DNA of 64,000 nucleotides. Origin: Lunularia cruciata. Its lineage: Eukaryota > Streptophyta > Marchantiopsida > Lunulariales > Lunulariaceae. A program made the position numbers and the translations under genes. This document shows positions 43,590-53,750 of this stretch, piece by piece. The stretch is taken from NCBI GenBank assembly GCA_948567375.1, contig OX419760.1, positions 16,492,001 through 16,556,000 on the forward strand. Reading direction: 5' to 3'. Position 1 is the first letter of the stretch. Each line of letters starts with the position of its first letter. Under the pieces are notes generated by a model. It did not search any database. It saw only the letters and a program-made list of their open reading frames with translations, and was not told where the DNA came from.

Positions 43590-44506
43590 CCTTGTCTCCT
43601 GCACTAGCAATTTCAACTTGTGCAGTCTTACTTCCTCCACTCTAACTTTGGATTTAGTACTCAACATCACCTTTATCCTCATTACAATCTCTTCTACCGG
43701 CTCTAATGTCCTCCTTGGAACTATCTTCTCTCTATTCCCTTTTGCTTCCAACTTTTTTTGATACATATTCAATTCATCCTCAAATTAGGCTTTTAGCAGT
43801 TCTTTCTCCTCCACATATTGACCAAGTTGAGCATCTATACTCCTGATCAGTCCTCAAAACCTCTCTTCCTCACAATGTCTATTTGTTAGCTCTCTCTGCC
43901 ATGCCCGATCCTTCTTTGTTGCCTTTGACTTCAAGCTCTCTAACTCTTGCTCCATTACAACTGCTACTGCCTTAGACTGAACTGCTTCTAGGTGTGCATC
44001 CTTCAACTCTTCCTTAAGTCTTTCAAATGCCATCTTCTGCTCCTTCAATCCTTCTCTTGATGCTCAATCATACTATCATGCTTCTCATAACTCTCTTGCA
44101 GATTCTTGAACCTCTCCTTCCAGAGTACCGCATCAACCCAAAGTACTTTGGCTTCCTCTTCTCCTTGGGTTAACTTTGTTTTCAACTTCAAGACTTCTTC
44201 ACTTAGATATTGGACTACTTGCAACTCATTCCTCACCTTTGGGTGGGTTTCTTCATTTCCTTCTTCTTCTTCTACAATTGCAACAACAACGGATTGACAA
44301 TCTTTGATAGATACTCTACTCCAGTGCACTCTTTTGCTTCATTATCTTCTTGTTCTTTAGCTTCAGTTGGTGCTTCTTTGGCTAGAGCCTAACCCTGAAG
44401 TCTCAATTTTCTTACCTTTGATGTCACTTATCCTGAGCTTTCTTCTTCTTCATTTACTTGGCTTGGTCTTGCAATTGCAGACTTTAAGTTTCTTTGGTTC
44501 TTGTAC
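43590..44506 (-). pseudogene. B-type ORF, coiled coil, part of a split element
   Basis: Minus strand pieces 44329-44045 (NELQVVQYLSEEVLKLKTKL, LQESYEKHDSMIEHQEK), 44048-43854 (FERLKEELKDAHLEAVQ) and 43772-43563 (RTLEPVEEIVMRIKVMLSTK). Its upstream linker is at 52301-52014 beyond the 7.5-kb A element, and its globular domain at 55240-54462. Confidence 0.7.
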
Positions 44507-45199
44507 TATAACACCCATTTGTGCATGTGTGTGGTATTGTGATATTTAGCTTGGTATTACAAGTACTTAAGAGATATTATTTATATAGAGATAAAGGATG
44601 GTTCTATATTAATCATAGTTAGCTAAATTTAGTCATAGCTAAGATAGAGTGGACCTTACTTTAGAGGAAGTAAAAAAGATAAGCACCACTATTTTGGATT
44701 TTAGTGTGTTGACTTGGTATTATTCCTAGGTGTTTAGCTTTGAGGAAAGAGTTGAGAACTCTTAGGCTCGCAAGCCTTTTTGTCTTGGATTCTTCTTTAG
44801 TCCAAGGATAGCCCATGTGAAAGAATCCTTGACTTAGTGGTTGGGTCAAGATAAGACCACATGCTTAGGGGAATATGCCCATGTGAATGGATATTCCTTT
44901 CTACTTTTTGACTTTACTTGACTTTTAGTCTAGTAACTTGAGTTACTATGGTAATTAGTAAGTTTGGTACGTAACTATTTCATAAGTTTATAAACAAGGG
45001 GTGAGGAGGTACTCATCATCCTTTCATTTGCAACTATCTCTCTCTCATTGAGTTCTCTAATGAGTAATGTCTTGAGTCTTGGAGTGTTAGCGTTGGAAGA
45101 GTATGATGGAGTTGGGGGTTCCTTGCCTTCTTAGTCCATGGTGCACTACCATAATAGCCATCAGAGGTTCATCTTGAGTGAGAGACATGCCGGCTCACC
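44507..45199 (+). repeat. 5' LTR, family A
   Basis: 693 bp; start TATAACACCC (canonical TGTAACACCC), end CGGCTCACC. Contains adjacent hairpins AAGAGTT-GAG-AACTCTT and AGGCT-CGCA-AGCCT (44749-44778), and TATAAACAAGGGG near 44990 as a possible TATA box. Confidence 0.9.
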
Positions 45200-45203
45200 T
45201 TTT

Positions 45204-45221
45204 TGGTTCCGTTGCCGGGAC
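45204..45221 (+). other. primer-binding site, family A (Asp-tRNA type)
   Basis: TGGTTCCGTTGCCGGGAC, five bases after the LTR, matches the Asp-tRNA site used by Athila/Tat elements (TGGCGCCGTTGCCGGGGA) at 14 of 18 positions. Confidence 0.82.
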
Positions 45222-46690
45222 CTCTCTAGAAGGCAAGGTAATGTTCCGCGTTCAATTCTACATTAGGCAGAAGGAGGCTATGAGAGCTCACTTGGAGAGA
45301 ACATTAGGAGAGGAGAGGCCTGAACTTATGTTAGAGAACCAAGATCCATTTGTATACCCTATAGTTCATTATGATGTATTTGAGGTGATTTTGTACATCT
45401 TGTACACATGAGAGGAATTGGAGAGATTGTGTGAGGTGGATTGCAGATTTTGGGGATTAAGGTGATTTTGGGCAGAATCTCAAGTTTGAGATCTGGACTT
45501 GAACTTTCTACACATGATAGCTTGGGTTATCTTTCAGTTAGCACACTTGAAATTATTCTGAAAGCTACTATGCGCACTAGACTAGAAATTTTGAAAGTTG
45601 ATAGGGTAAAGTGCTCTGCAACTGCATGCTCTTTGGAAAACTGTATAGAGTCTGTCATTTCTTCAATTTTGAGTGAATTGTGCTGAAAATTTGCAAAAAA
45701 ATTATGTGCATTTTACCCTACCTACTGCTACAAAATTTAGAGAGAGATCATTCTTGCACAAGGAGTTTTTGAAGTGAGGGGGGTGGTTTTCAGACCAAAT
45801 CTGAAATATGTGTGCTGAATAGAAAGGTGTCTAGGCCAAATGGCTCAATGAAAAGATTTGAAATTTTGCAAGGAGAGACACCCTGGAGTTATGATCACAT
45901 GTGCAAAATTTCAAAGGACTGTCACATACTTGTTGAGAGATCTGAGTGAAATTGTGAGGAAGGGTCAATTCTGCAGAGTGGAGATCTCATGCATGAGGAG
46001 TTTGAGAGCAACAAAAAGCATGTTTGAGTGTTTAGATTCATCTTGGGAACATGGAGGGTCATCAAGAGTGGAAATTGAGATTATGCAAGGTTCCCTAAGG
46101 GTTTGAGGTGATTGTAAGGGTGGATTTGAGGAAAAGAGAGTTTACAATAGAATTTGAAGAGAGTGTTGAGAGGATCCAAAAACCTACACCACTTGGAGGA
46201 AAGAGTGAGTTTAAGTGCTTTCTATGTGGAGAGAAGGGACATAAGGCAAGTTCATGTCCATTGACCTTGAGAGCAAGAGATTGAGGGAAAGGAGAGGCTT
46301 ACTTGACTTGGGTTTGCATGTTGGACCTTCTTCACCAAGATTAGGAGGGAGAAGATCTAAGACCAAGGAGTTGTGTGAGGTTTGTGGAGTGGAAGGACTT
46401 CCAAAAGGACATGAGTGTAATGGAGTAAAAGCACTTTTGGAGACTCTTAACTTTTGGAGAGAGTCTTAGTACAGCTAGAGAAATACTATCACCTTCATCA
46501 GCTATTTCTCAAGATTAGTGATGGAGATAATCTTTCAACTTATGGATAAACTATCCATGAGAGTTAGATTAATATGCACTCTAGGATTTGATGTTGCTAT
46601 AGAAATCTTGGAGCAACCTGAACCTTTTGTGTTCCCTAGAGTGGATTATTCTCAGATGGTGTTAGTCATGTATATACTCTATTAGTAATA
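45222..46690 (+). pseudogene. family A leader coding region with a zinc knuckle
   Basis: Upstream of gag. The first part (45238-45411) holds RPELMLENQDPFVYPIVHYD and ends ILYILYT. A second, related copy of this segment lies just before gag (46560-46675: EILEQPEPFVFPRVDYSQMV ending MYILY). Between them, 46090-46265 encodes VRVDLRKREFTIEFEESVER and a classic CCHC knuckle FKCFLCGEKGHKASSCP. A frame shifted by one then gives CEVCGVEGLPKGHEC. Roughly 45430-46080 shows no known domain. The origin could be an extra ORF of this family or a second, older gag; I cannot decide. Confidence 0.55.
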
Positions 46691-46755
46691 GAGTGAGAGA
46701 AAAGAAAAGAGAAAAGAAAAAAATTGAGAGAAAAGAAAGATAGTGAGGGGTTAAG

Positions 46756-47746
46756 ATGGGGAAACTTCCGGTTTTCTTTGGCAAGGATGGAGAAGATCTG
46801 GAGGCCTTTATGAGAGACTTCAAGAGAGCTTGCATAGGAAACAATGAGAGAAGGAAGAATGAGTGGGCCTCATTATCACCAGATTTCTTTGAGGATGCAG
46901 CACTTACATGGTATGAGTCAGAATACCAAAAGAGAGAGAGGTGAGATGGGGAAGAGGAGTCTTAGGAGACTTTGACTTTAGCACTCATTGAGAACTTTCT
47001 TCCTAATGAGAGTTATGAGAGATTGATGAGTGAGGTTAAATTTCTCAAGCAAGGAGATGGAGAGAAAGTGAGAGTCTATGTGGAAAGAGTGGAAAAGTTA
47101 GAGTCCTGATTTTGCATAGTGTTGAGGAAGGGTGGGGATGATGTGGAGATTACAATGATTGGCATAGGGGCCATGCTCACCAAGAATTTTGTGGGAGGGT
47201 TGAGACCACAAATTAGAAGCAAGGTGAGATATGAGAAACCTTCTTCCAAAGTTGAAGCTATCAAGATCGCAATTCGTATGGAGGAGAGTTTGGAAGGAGA
47301 TGAGAGTGATTTGGTAGTGAAGGAGGTTTTGCATCCTCCTCAAGGCTACAAGTATGGTGGAACTTCTGATACTTTGGTGACAAGGGTTGCACCACAAGTA
47401 GTAGTTGCTCTAGTTCTTGCACCTCCACCAAAGGATCCACTTCAAACCATCATAGAACAACTTGCGGATCTCAAGATCAATGTGGTGCAACTATGGGAGA
47501 AGAGAGAGGTGGATCAGAATGTAGGGAGAGGGCCTAGGAGTTATGGAAAATATCCATATAGAGGAGTCCAACCAACCAACAAAAAATTTCAATGATAAAA
47601 ATTGTTTTGGTTGTGGAGGAAGAGGCCATATCCAAAGGAATTGCCCAAATTCCACTTACCATGGAGGAAGGGGTTATGAGGGAGCCAATAGAGGGAAAGA
47701 GGGAGGTAGTGAAACCCAAGTGGCTCCTTATCCAAACAAAGGTTAG
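46756..47746 (+). pseudogene. gag, family A
   Basis: Starts MGKLPVFFGKDGEDLEAFMR, with the capsid motif ALTWYESEYQKRER, then ENFLPNESYERLMSEVKFL and KVRVYVERVEKLE, which is the retrotransposon gag pattern. Stops at 46942, 46963 and 47107; the first two are Trp codons changed by G to A. Open again from 47119 to 47595, then one frame change, then the knuckle NCFGCGGRGHIQRNCP at about 47599-47646 with all CCHC ligands. It would form the particle shell and bind RNA. Confidence 0.85.
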
Positions 47747-48215
47747 GGGATAGCATCCATAGATCCGGTGGAGAGCAAGTATGAGAAGGGAGAGTGCTCA
47801 AACTCCAAGAATCTTAATTTGGAGCTTTTGGCACAAGAGAAGAAGAGAGCTCATTTGTAGAGGATGTTCACTCTTCTCAAGGATTTACTCCAAGCAAGGA
47901 TACTCCTATGTCTACTAGGAGCACTTGCACCCTCAACACCATCAACAACAAAGACTCCATCAACACCATCAACAACAAAGACTCCAAGGAAGAAGTTGGG
48001 GATGGAGGATTTCTTGATTTCAAAGCAACAATGGAACTACAATGTGTTGGAGGATTTTGGTAGATGTTGGTAATCACAAGGCTAACATCATAGTGGGCCA
48101 ATTGATTGCTTTGAAACCTACCTTGAGAAAAGAGCTTAGAGGTGGTTTGAGTTCTACAAGGAGCAAGAAGAAGAAGAAGGCAAAAGCTCCAATATCAATG
48201 GGGGTGGTGGATGCT
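47747..48215 (+). pseudogene. gag-protease linker with 27-bp tandem repeat, family A
   Basis: Low-complexity coding DNA. Two identical 27-bp units at 47933-47959 and 47960-47986 encode STPSTTKTP twice. The frame then continues to a Lys-rich run (KKKKKAKAPISMGVVDA) that is cut by the solo LTR at 48216 and resumes at 48908 (KPAPWEACEY). Confidence 0.7.
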
Positions 48216-48907
48216 TGTGAGCCGGCCTGTCTCTCACTCAGGATGAACCTCTGATGGCTATTATGGTAGCGCACCATGGACTAAGAAGGAAAGGAACCCC
48301 AACTCCATCATACTCCTCCAAGGCAAACACTCCAAGACTCAAGACATTGCTCACTAGAGAACTCAATGAGAGAGAGATAGTTGCAAATGAAAGGATGATG
48401 AGTACCTCCTCACCCCTTGCTTATATACTTGTGAAATAGTTACATACCAAAGTTACGAATTACCGTAGTAACTCAAGTTACTAGACTAAAAGTCAAGTAA
48501 AGTCAAAAAGTAGAAAGGAATATCCATTCACATGGGCATATTACCCTAAGCATGTGGTCTTATCTTGACCCAACCACTAAGTCAAGGATTCCTTCACATG
48601 GGCTATCCTTGGACTAAAGAAGAATCCAAAACAAAAAGGCTTGCGGGCCTAAGAGTTCTCAACTCTTTCCTCAAAGCCAAACACCTAGGAATAATACCAA
48701 GTCAACACACTAAAATCCAAAATAATGGTGCTCATCTTTTCTACTTCCTCTAAAGTAAGGTCCTATCTATCTTAGCTATGACTAACTTTAGCTAACCATG
48801 ACTAATATAGAACCATCCTTTATCTCTATATAAATAATATCTCTTAAGTATTTGTAATACCAAGCTAAATATCACAATACCACACACATGCACAAATGGG
48901 TGTTACA
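48216..48907 (-). repeat. solo LTR, family A, nested in family A
   Basis: 692 bp on the minus strand. Removing it restores one reading frame (MGVVDA before, KPAPWEA after), with flanks TGCT and TGCCA compatible with a decayed duplication. It proves a second transposition of the family into its own copy. Confidence 0.92.
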
Positions 48908-49241
48908 TGCCAAGCCAGCACCATGGGAGGCTTGTGAATATGCTTCCAAGATTGATGTGAGAGTGAATGGTCACAATATCAAGGATGCATTGGTTGATGG
49001 AGGATCAGTTGTAAATGCCATGTCAAAAAGGTTGATGAAGAAGTTGGGTATGATACCCTCAAGACCTTCAACATTTGTGGTGAGCATGGCAAACAAGCAA
49101 CAAGTTCGACTAGTAGGGGTGATGGATAAAGTGGTAGTTTTAGTTATGGGAGTTCAAAATCTCATGACTTTCCAAGTCTTGAAAGATTCAAGCTATGACT
49201 TACTTCTTGGGAGGCCATGGTTGAGAGTAGCACACAACTGA
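48908..49241 (+). pseudogene. aspartic protease, family A
   Basis: KIDVRVNGHNIKDALVDGGS with the catalytic motif DGG instead of D-S/T-G, then VVNAMSKRLMKKLGM and the second conserved block YDLLLGRPWLR. DGG is a known variant among Tat-type proteases, so it need not be inactive. Stop at 49239 before the RT region. Confidence 0.8.
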
Positions 49242-49299
49242 TTGATGGCACAAAGGGTACTTGAGGATTGGGCCATCAAACCATAGAGTCACAGTTCCT

Positions 49300-49790
49300 A
49301 TGACTAACACCACCAACACTTCACATTCAGATACACCATCTTCTAATTATTGGGAATCAGATTCTGAAGAAGGAGTTTCAGGTGTGGACACAAGCATGGA
49401 AGAGGAGACTTCCATGGAGGAAGATCAATCTTAATCTGAATCTGATTTAGATGTGTATCCTTTGTGTGCTATGGATTTTGCACCTAAGCCAGAGGTTTTG
49501 AAGGACCTAGATAAATCACCATTGACACTTGAGGAGGTAAAGAGAAGGTTAGCTACCCTCAAGTATGGCCCAAATGTTACCAAGGAGGAGAAGGTGAGAT
49601 TTGAGGATATTTTCCGCAAGTTCATCCATGTGTTTGCTTTTAATTACAAGGATTTGAAGGAAGTCACCTTGGAGGAGCACAAGATAGAGGTGGAGTCACA
49701 TGCAAGACCAATCCGCCAAAAAAAACATTGCATTAGCCCACCAATATCTTTGGTTGTGAAGGAGGAGATTGATACGCTCAAGGAGGCTTA
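49300..49790 (+). pseudogene. protease-RT linker and RT start, family A
   Basis: Acidic linker, then 49453-49791 open: DKSPLTLEEVKRRLATLKYG, FRKFIHVFAFNYKDLKEV, EVESHARPIRQKKHCISPPI. This is the segment that normally precedes the first RT motif. A one-base insertion near 49788 shifts it out of frame with the long RT-integrase frame. Confidence 0.8.
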
Positions 49791-51991
49791 AATTTATCTT
49801 TGAGGAAGAGAATTCAGAATGGGTGTCTCCAATTGTCATTGTGAAGAAAAAGAATGACAAGCTTTGGGTATGTGTGGAATACAAGAAGCTCAATGTTGTT
49901 ACCAAGAAGGACTACTACCTATTGCCATTCATTGATGAGATCTTGGAGGAGGTTGCAGGTCATGAGAGGTACAATTTTGGAGATGGTTATAGTGGATATA
50001 ACCAAATCAAGATTGCACCAGAGCATCAACAACTCACCACATTCACCACACCTTGGGGAACTTACGCTCTCAAGGTCATGCCTTTTGGGCTTTGCAATGC
50101 TCCAGCCACATTCCAACGGTTCATGAATAAGGTATTTGAACCTTTCATTGGGAAATTTGTGAGAGACTTCATTGATGACTTTTGTGTCTATGGGAGCAAG
50201 GAGGAGCACTTTGAGCACCTAATCAAGGTCTTGCAATGCTTGGATGAGGCAAATGCATCACTCAACCCAAAGAAGTGCAATTTTGGATGTGAAGAAGGTC
50301 TACTTTTGGGGCACATCATCTCCAAGGATGGAATAGCAGTTGATCTTGAGAAGGTGAGGAAAATCTCAGACCTTCCATTCCTTTCAAGCTTGATAAAGTT
50401 ACGCCAATTCTTGGGGATGGTTGGGTACTATAGGAGGTTCATCTTCTCATTTTCCAACAAGGCTTATGCATTGACCATCTACATGAAGAAGGGTGTAGAT
50501 TACATGGTGATTTTGGGAGACAAGGATGCTCTCAAAGCTTTTGAGGAGCTCAAGAAATCCCTTGTTGTAGCTCCAATTCTTTCTAAACCTGATTGGAGTA
50601 AGCCTTTCATCCTCTACACTGATGCTTCTAATGTAGCTATAGGATGCACTCTTAGTCAATTAGACCAATATGGGCATGATCATCCAATAGCTTATGCTAG
50701 TAGGCAGATGGTTTCAGCAAAGAAGAACTACTCTGTCACGAAGAGAGAAGGGTTGGCAGTGATCTTTGGTCTCAAGAAGTTTAGACACTACTTGATTGGA
50801 GGGAAAGCCACCATTGTCATGGATCACAAGGCTTTGAAGTACATCTTCAACAAGCCTAATGTTGAAGGGAGACTAGTAAGGTGGATGATACTCTTGTCTG
50901 AGTATGACTACACCATTGAGGATAGGCCAGGAAAGAAACATGAAAATGCTGATTTGTTATCTAGAGCTTATGATCATGATGGAGATGAGCTAGTGGATGA
51001 TTCCTTCCTGGATGAGGAGCTCATGACAATCTCAGTCACTCATGAGGTTCCAATGGAGTACAAGGAGATTGTGGATTTTGTGACAAGAGGTAACTATCCA
51101 GAAGCGATGCATGCTAGGGAGAGGAAGGCCCTTGCAACAAGATCTAGACCTTACACAATGATGGAAGATATTATTTTTCACCAAGGAGCAGATAGTCTAC
51201 TTCAAAGATCAGTGGGTAAGGAAGAGTCTATCCTTCTCATAAAGGAGTTTCATGAAGGTTTAGTTTGTGGAGGACACTTTGCAAGAAAGGTGACTGCTTT
51301 CAAGATTCCAGATGCAGGTTACCATTGGAGAGGGATTTTCAAGGATTTTCTTGATTATTGCAAAACTTTTCATGTTTGTCAAGCTTTTGCTAGAAATTAT
51401 ACATCCACTCCACCACTTAGATCAATTCCATTGCTAGGACCTTTTGAGAAGTGGGGAATTGATTTTGTAGGTCCTCTCAATAAAACCCCAAGGAACAATT
51501 GGTACATTGTGGTAGTTACTGATTACCTTTCCAAGTGGGTTGAGGCTAGACCATTGAGGGACAAGAATGAAGATGAAGTGGGTAGATTTCTTTATGAATG
51601 CATTATCACTAGGTTTGGATGCCCTTTGGAGTTAGTTTTAGATAGAGGAGGAGAGTTTATAGGAAGCATTACTGCATCCATGCTACAACATTTCTCTATC
51701 ACACATAGAGTAACTACATCCTATAAGCCAAATTCCAATGGCTTGGCAGAGAGAACCAATCAGACCTTGTGCATGATGTTGGCCAAAGATGCAGAAATGG
51801 AGGAGGCTAAACATCATTGGGACAAGAGGATTCATGCTGTTTTGTGGGAGTATAGGACAACCATGAAGACTTCCACCGGATATTCTCCATTTCAATTGGT
51901 ATATGGTATTGAGTCTACCTTACCTATTCACTTTGATCTTCCTACCTTCCAAAGCATTCCTACCATAATAGCCATCAGAGGTTCATCCTGA
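49769..51991 (+). CDS. pol: reverse transcriptase, RNase H and integrase, uninterrupted 740 codons (family A)
   Basis: Open for 2.2 kb. RT about residues 1-210: ENSEWVSPIVIVKKKND, DGYSGYNQIKIAP with its Asp, PFGLCNAPATFQRFM, and the active-site box FIDDFCVYG. RNase H about 285-410 keeps all four acidic sites (LYTDAS, TKREGLA, VMDHKAL, NADLLSR). Integrase about 470-735 has a His-His-Cys-Cys region (FHEG, GGHF, YCKTFHVC), then Asp in GIDFVGP, Asp in LVLDRGGEF and Glu in LAERTN with the 35-residue spacing. The Met at 49769 is only the first in this frame; the native protein came from the upstream frame. The frame ends in LTR sequence (codons IIAIRGSS), because a deletion fused integrase to the 3' LTR end and removed the integrase C-terminus. 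Confidence 0.93.
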   Translation: MIRSRRLKFIFEEENSEWVSPIVIVKKKNDKLWVCVEYKKLNVVTKKDYYLLPFIDEILEEVAGHERYNFGDGYSGYNQIKIAPEHQQLTTFTTPWGTYALKVMPFGLCNAPATFQRFMNKVFEPFIGKFVRDFIDDFCVYGSKEEHFEHLIKVLQCLDEANASLNPKKCNFGCEEGLLLGHIISKDGIAVDLEKVRKISDLPFLSSLIKLRQFLGMVGYYRRFIFSFSNKAYALTIYMKKGVDYMVILGDKDALKAFEELKKSLVVAPILSKPDWSKPFILYTDASNVAIGCTLSQLDQYGHDHPIAYASRQMVSAKKNYSVTKREGLAVIFGLKKFRHYLIGGKATIVMDHKALKYIFNKPNVEGRLVRWMILLSEYDYTIEDRPGKKHENADLLSRAYDHDGDELVDDSFLDEELMTISVTHEVPMEYKEIVDFVTRGNYPEAMHARERKALATRSRPYTMMEDIIFHQGADSLLQRSVGKEESILLIKEFHEGLVCGGHFARKVTAFKIPDAGYHWRGIFKDFLDYCKTFHVCQAFARNYTSTPPLRSIPLLGPFEKWGIDFVGPLNKTPRNNWYIVVVTDYLSKWVEARPLRDKNEDEVGRFLYECIITRFGCPLELVLDRGGEFIGSITASMLQHFSITHRVTTSYKPNSNGLAERTNQTLCMMLAKDAEMEEAKHHWDKRIHAVLWEYRTTMKTSTGYSPFQLVYGIESTLPIHFDLPTFQSIPTIIAIRGSS

Positions 51992-52013
51992 GTGAGAGAC
52001 AGGCCGGCTCACA
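51956..52013 (+). repeat. 3' LTR remnant, family A
   Basis: ACCATAATAGCCATCAGAGG to GGCCGGCTCACA, the last about 55 bp of the LTR, joined directly to integrase codons. Confidence 0.88.
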
Positions 52014-52301
52014 ATACCCTTTTGGAACACTAGTCTTGGCTCTTCCTCCTTCCCCACTGGAATGTCTTCCTTGGGCAAATATAGGTACTAGCCATCTCCT
52101 CCTTCCATGAGTTCAATTTTGGCATGGGACTCCTTCTCCTCTTCTTCATCCTCTCCATCCACCAACTTTTGGACTTTGGGCTATCCATCACTCTCACTTG
52201 ACACTTGACTCTATAATGTGAGCTCATCTTTAGCTTCTTCAAATTCTTCATCTTTGCTCTTAGCTTCACCTTCAGACCCTTCTACCAATGATAGCTCCAC
52301 C
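52014..52301 (-). pseudogene. B-type ORF, acidic linker, part of a split element
   Basis: Minus strand reads VEGSEGEAKSKDEEFEEAKD then, after a stop, DGEDEEEEKESHAKIELMEG and PKEDIPVGKEEEPRLVFQKG. It is the linker that belongs between the globular domain at 54462-55240 and the coiled coil at 43590-44506. Confidence 0.65.
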
Positions 52302-52501
52302 NNNNNNNNNNNNNNNNNNNNNNNNNNNNNNNNNNNNNNNNNNNNNNNNNNNNNNNNNNNNNNNNNNNNNNNNNNNNNNNNNNNNNNNNNNNNNNNNNNN
52401 NNNNNNNNNNNNNNNNNNNNNNNNNNNNNNNNNNNNNNNNNNNNNNNNNNNNNNNNNNNNNNNNNNNNNNNNNNNNNNNNNNNNNNNNNNNNNNNNNNNN
52501 N
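52302..52501. other. assembly gap, 200 N
   Basis: Exactly 200 unknown bases, probably a placeholder length. The left side is minus-strand B linker, the right side plus-strand B globular domain. The missing DNA should hold the 5' part of the plus-strand copy and the rest of the minus-strand linker. Frames drawn across it are not real. Confidence 0.98.
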
Positions 52502-53750
52502 TGTTTGCAGGAGTACCAGTGAATTGGGTGAAGTGCTTCCATCACCGAACAAGGCAGATGGTGGTGAATTGGAGAACAGGCTTGCCACCGCATTATTTCG
52601 CACCGTTTGCAGCTCACTTCTACTTTGGGCTGAACTTGCTAACCAAAGATGAGCGTCATTGTACGGTGTTGCACATGCACCCCGATTTGAGACGGGAAGC
52701 AAACAAAGAGGAGCGCCAATATATGCTTCATCTGCAAGCAAATGATGAGTACTTTGCAAGGATAGGACAGTGGAAGATTGAAGATGTTACCAATCCAAAG
52801 ATGAAGAAGCAAAGTAAACTCAAAGAAGCCAAGTTGTCTCCCATACAAAGAAAGACTCGGCGGCTGATGTTGAAGACCGCTAAAGTCGTAAGAGGGGCAT
52901 CATCGTGATCGGGGTCTGATGAAGAAACTGAGTCGCAAGAAGAGGACTCGGAAGAAGAAGAGCTCACCTTGAAAAGTGAGGAGTCTGGGAGCAAAAGTGA
53001 GGGAGAGCCAGAAGTCCAGGAATCGGTGGTAGTAAGTGAGGCTGGTCAGGCGATGGTGGAGAACACGTCAAGAGCAGAGAAGGAAGAGTATCCCGCGGGG
53101 CCGAGTTCAAGAGGCCAAGACAAAGATAGTGCCGACATGATGAAGATACAAAGATCATGACTTTGGATGAAGGAGCCAATGACGGAGGAGAAGACTCCAG
53201 ACAAAGATGGCAAGGAAGAAGCAGAACACTTTGTCGGGATATCGTATTTGACAAGGGTAGTCACACCATTGCTGGAGCTACTAAAGGAAAATTGAAGTGT
53301 AATTCCCCAAGATCGCAGAAAGGGGATGAACAAATTGCAGATAGTGAAGTATCTGTTGAATGAAGTGTAGGAGCTGTAGGAGCATCAAGTCCAAAGAAAT
53401 AAAGAAATTGAAGAACTTCGGAGGGAGGAAGACTTGAGGAAGAAAATGCTGGCCTTATTACAAGGAAGCTGCGCAGAGAAGGAGAAGGAATTGCAAAAGC
53501 AAGCCGGAGAATTGAAGGAGCAAGCAATGTGGCTGAGCAAAATGAAGGAGGGAGTGAGTGATGTGCGCATCGAGAATGTCCATTTGAAGGCGATGACCAT
53601 CGTGATGGAGTAGGAGTTGGACAGCTTGAAGAAGAGTGCCGCAGCAAAAGATCAAGCATGGCAAAGAGAGTTGACGTCCATGCAAGAAGAAGAAGAGCAA
53701 TTGCGAGAACTTGTCCAAAGCGTGGAACAAGTCTGCCGTTTGCCGTTGTA
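52502..53750 (+). pseudogene. family B large ORF, copy 5, C-terminal two thirds
   Basis: Begins at FAGVPVNWVKCFHHRTRQM, then PHYFAPFAAHFYFGLNLL, HPDLRREANKEERQYMLHLQ, the basic and Ser/Glu-rich linker (DEETESQEEDSEEEELTL), VGISYLTRVVTPLLELLK and the coiled coil (LRREEDLRKKMLALLQ, MKEGVSDVRIENVHLK). Stops at 52906, 53158, 53295, 53368 and 53611. The frame ends CRLPL at 53748: the last about 230 codons and the start of the LTR are deleted. Closest to copy 2 (9614-12465). Confidence 0.82.

Larger units (their letters stand above)
44507..52013 (+). mobile_element. Tat/Athila-like Ty3/gypsy element, family A, near complete
   Basis: 5' LTR, Asp-tRNA PBS, a leader coding region, gag, protease, RT, RNase H and integrase, then only the last about 55 bp of the 3' LTR. 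The integrase C-terminus, the PPT and most of the 3' LTR are deleted. It is inserted in a minus-strand B-type ORF: linker sequence at 52014-52301 and coiled coil at 44506 join when it is removed. Flanks TGTAC and ATACC give no clean target duplication. A solo LTR of the same family is nested at 48216-48907. Confidence 0.92.

Noticed and set aside
45204..45221. tRNA gene near the LTR A
   Set aside because: Only 18 bases match a tRNA 3' end in antisense; this is a primer-binding site, not a tRNA gene.
47933..47986. CRISPR-like direct repeat
   Set aside because: Two adjoining 27-bp units without spacers, in frame and coding; a small coding tandem repeat.
49769..49800. Start codon at 49769 as the true pol start
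   Set aside because: The RT segment before it is coded in another frame (49453-49791) and joins through a one-base insertion, so the Met is incidental.
52211..52908. Long frames crossing the assembly gap
   Set aside because: They run through 200 N, which are read as open; only the parts outside the gap have meaning.
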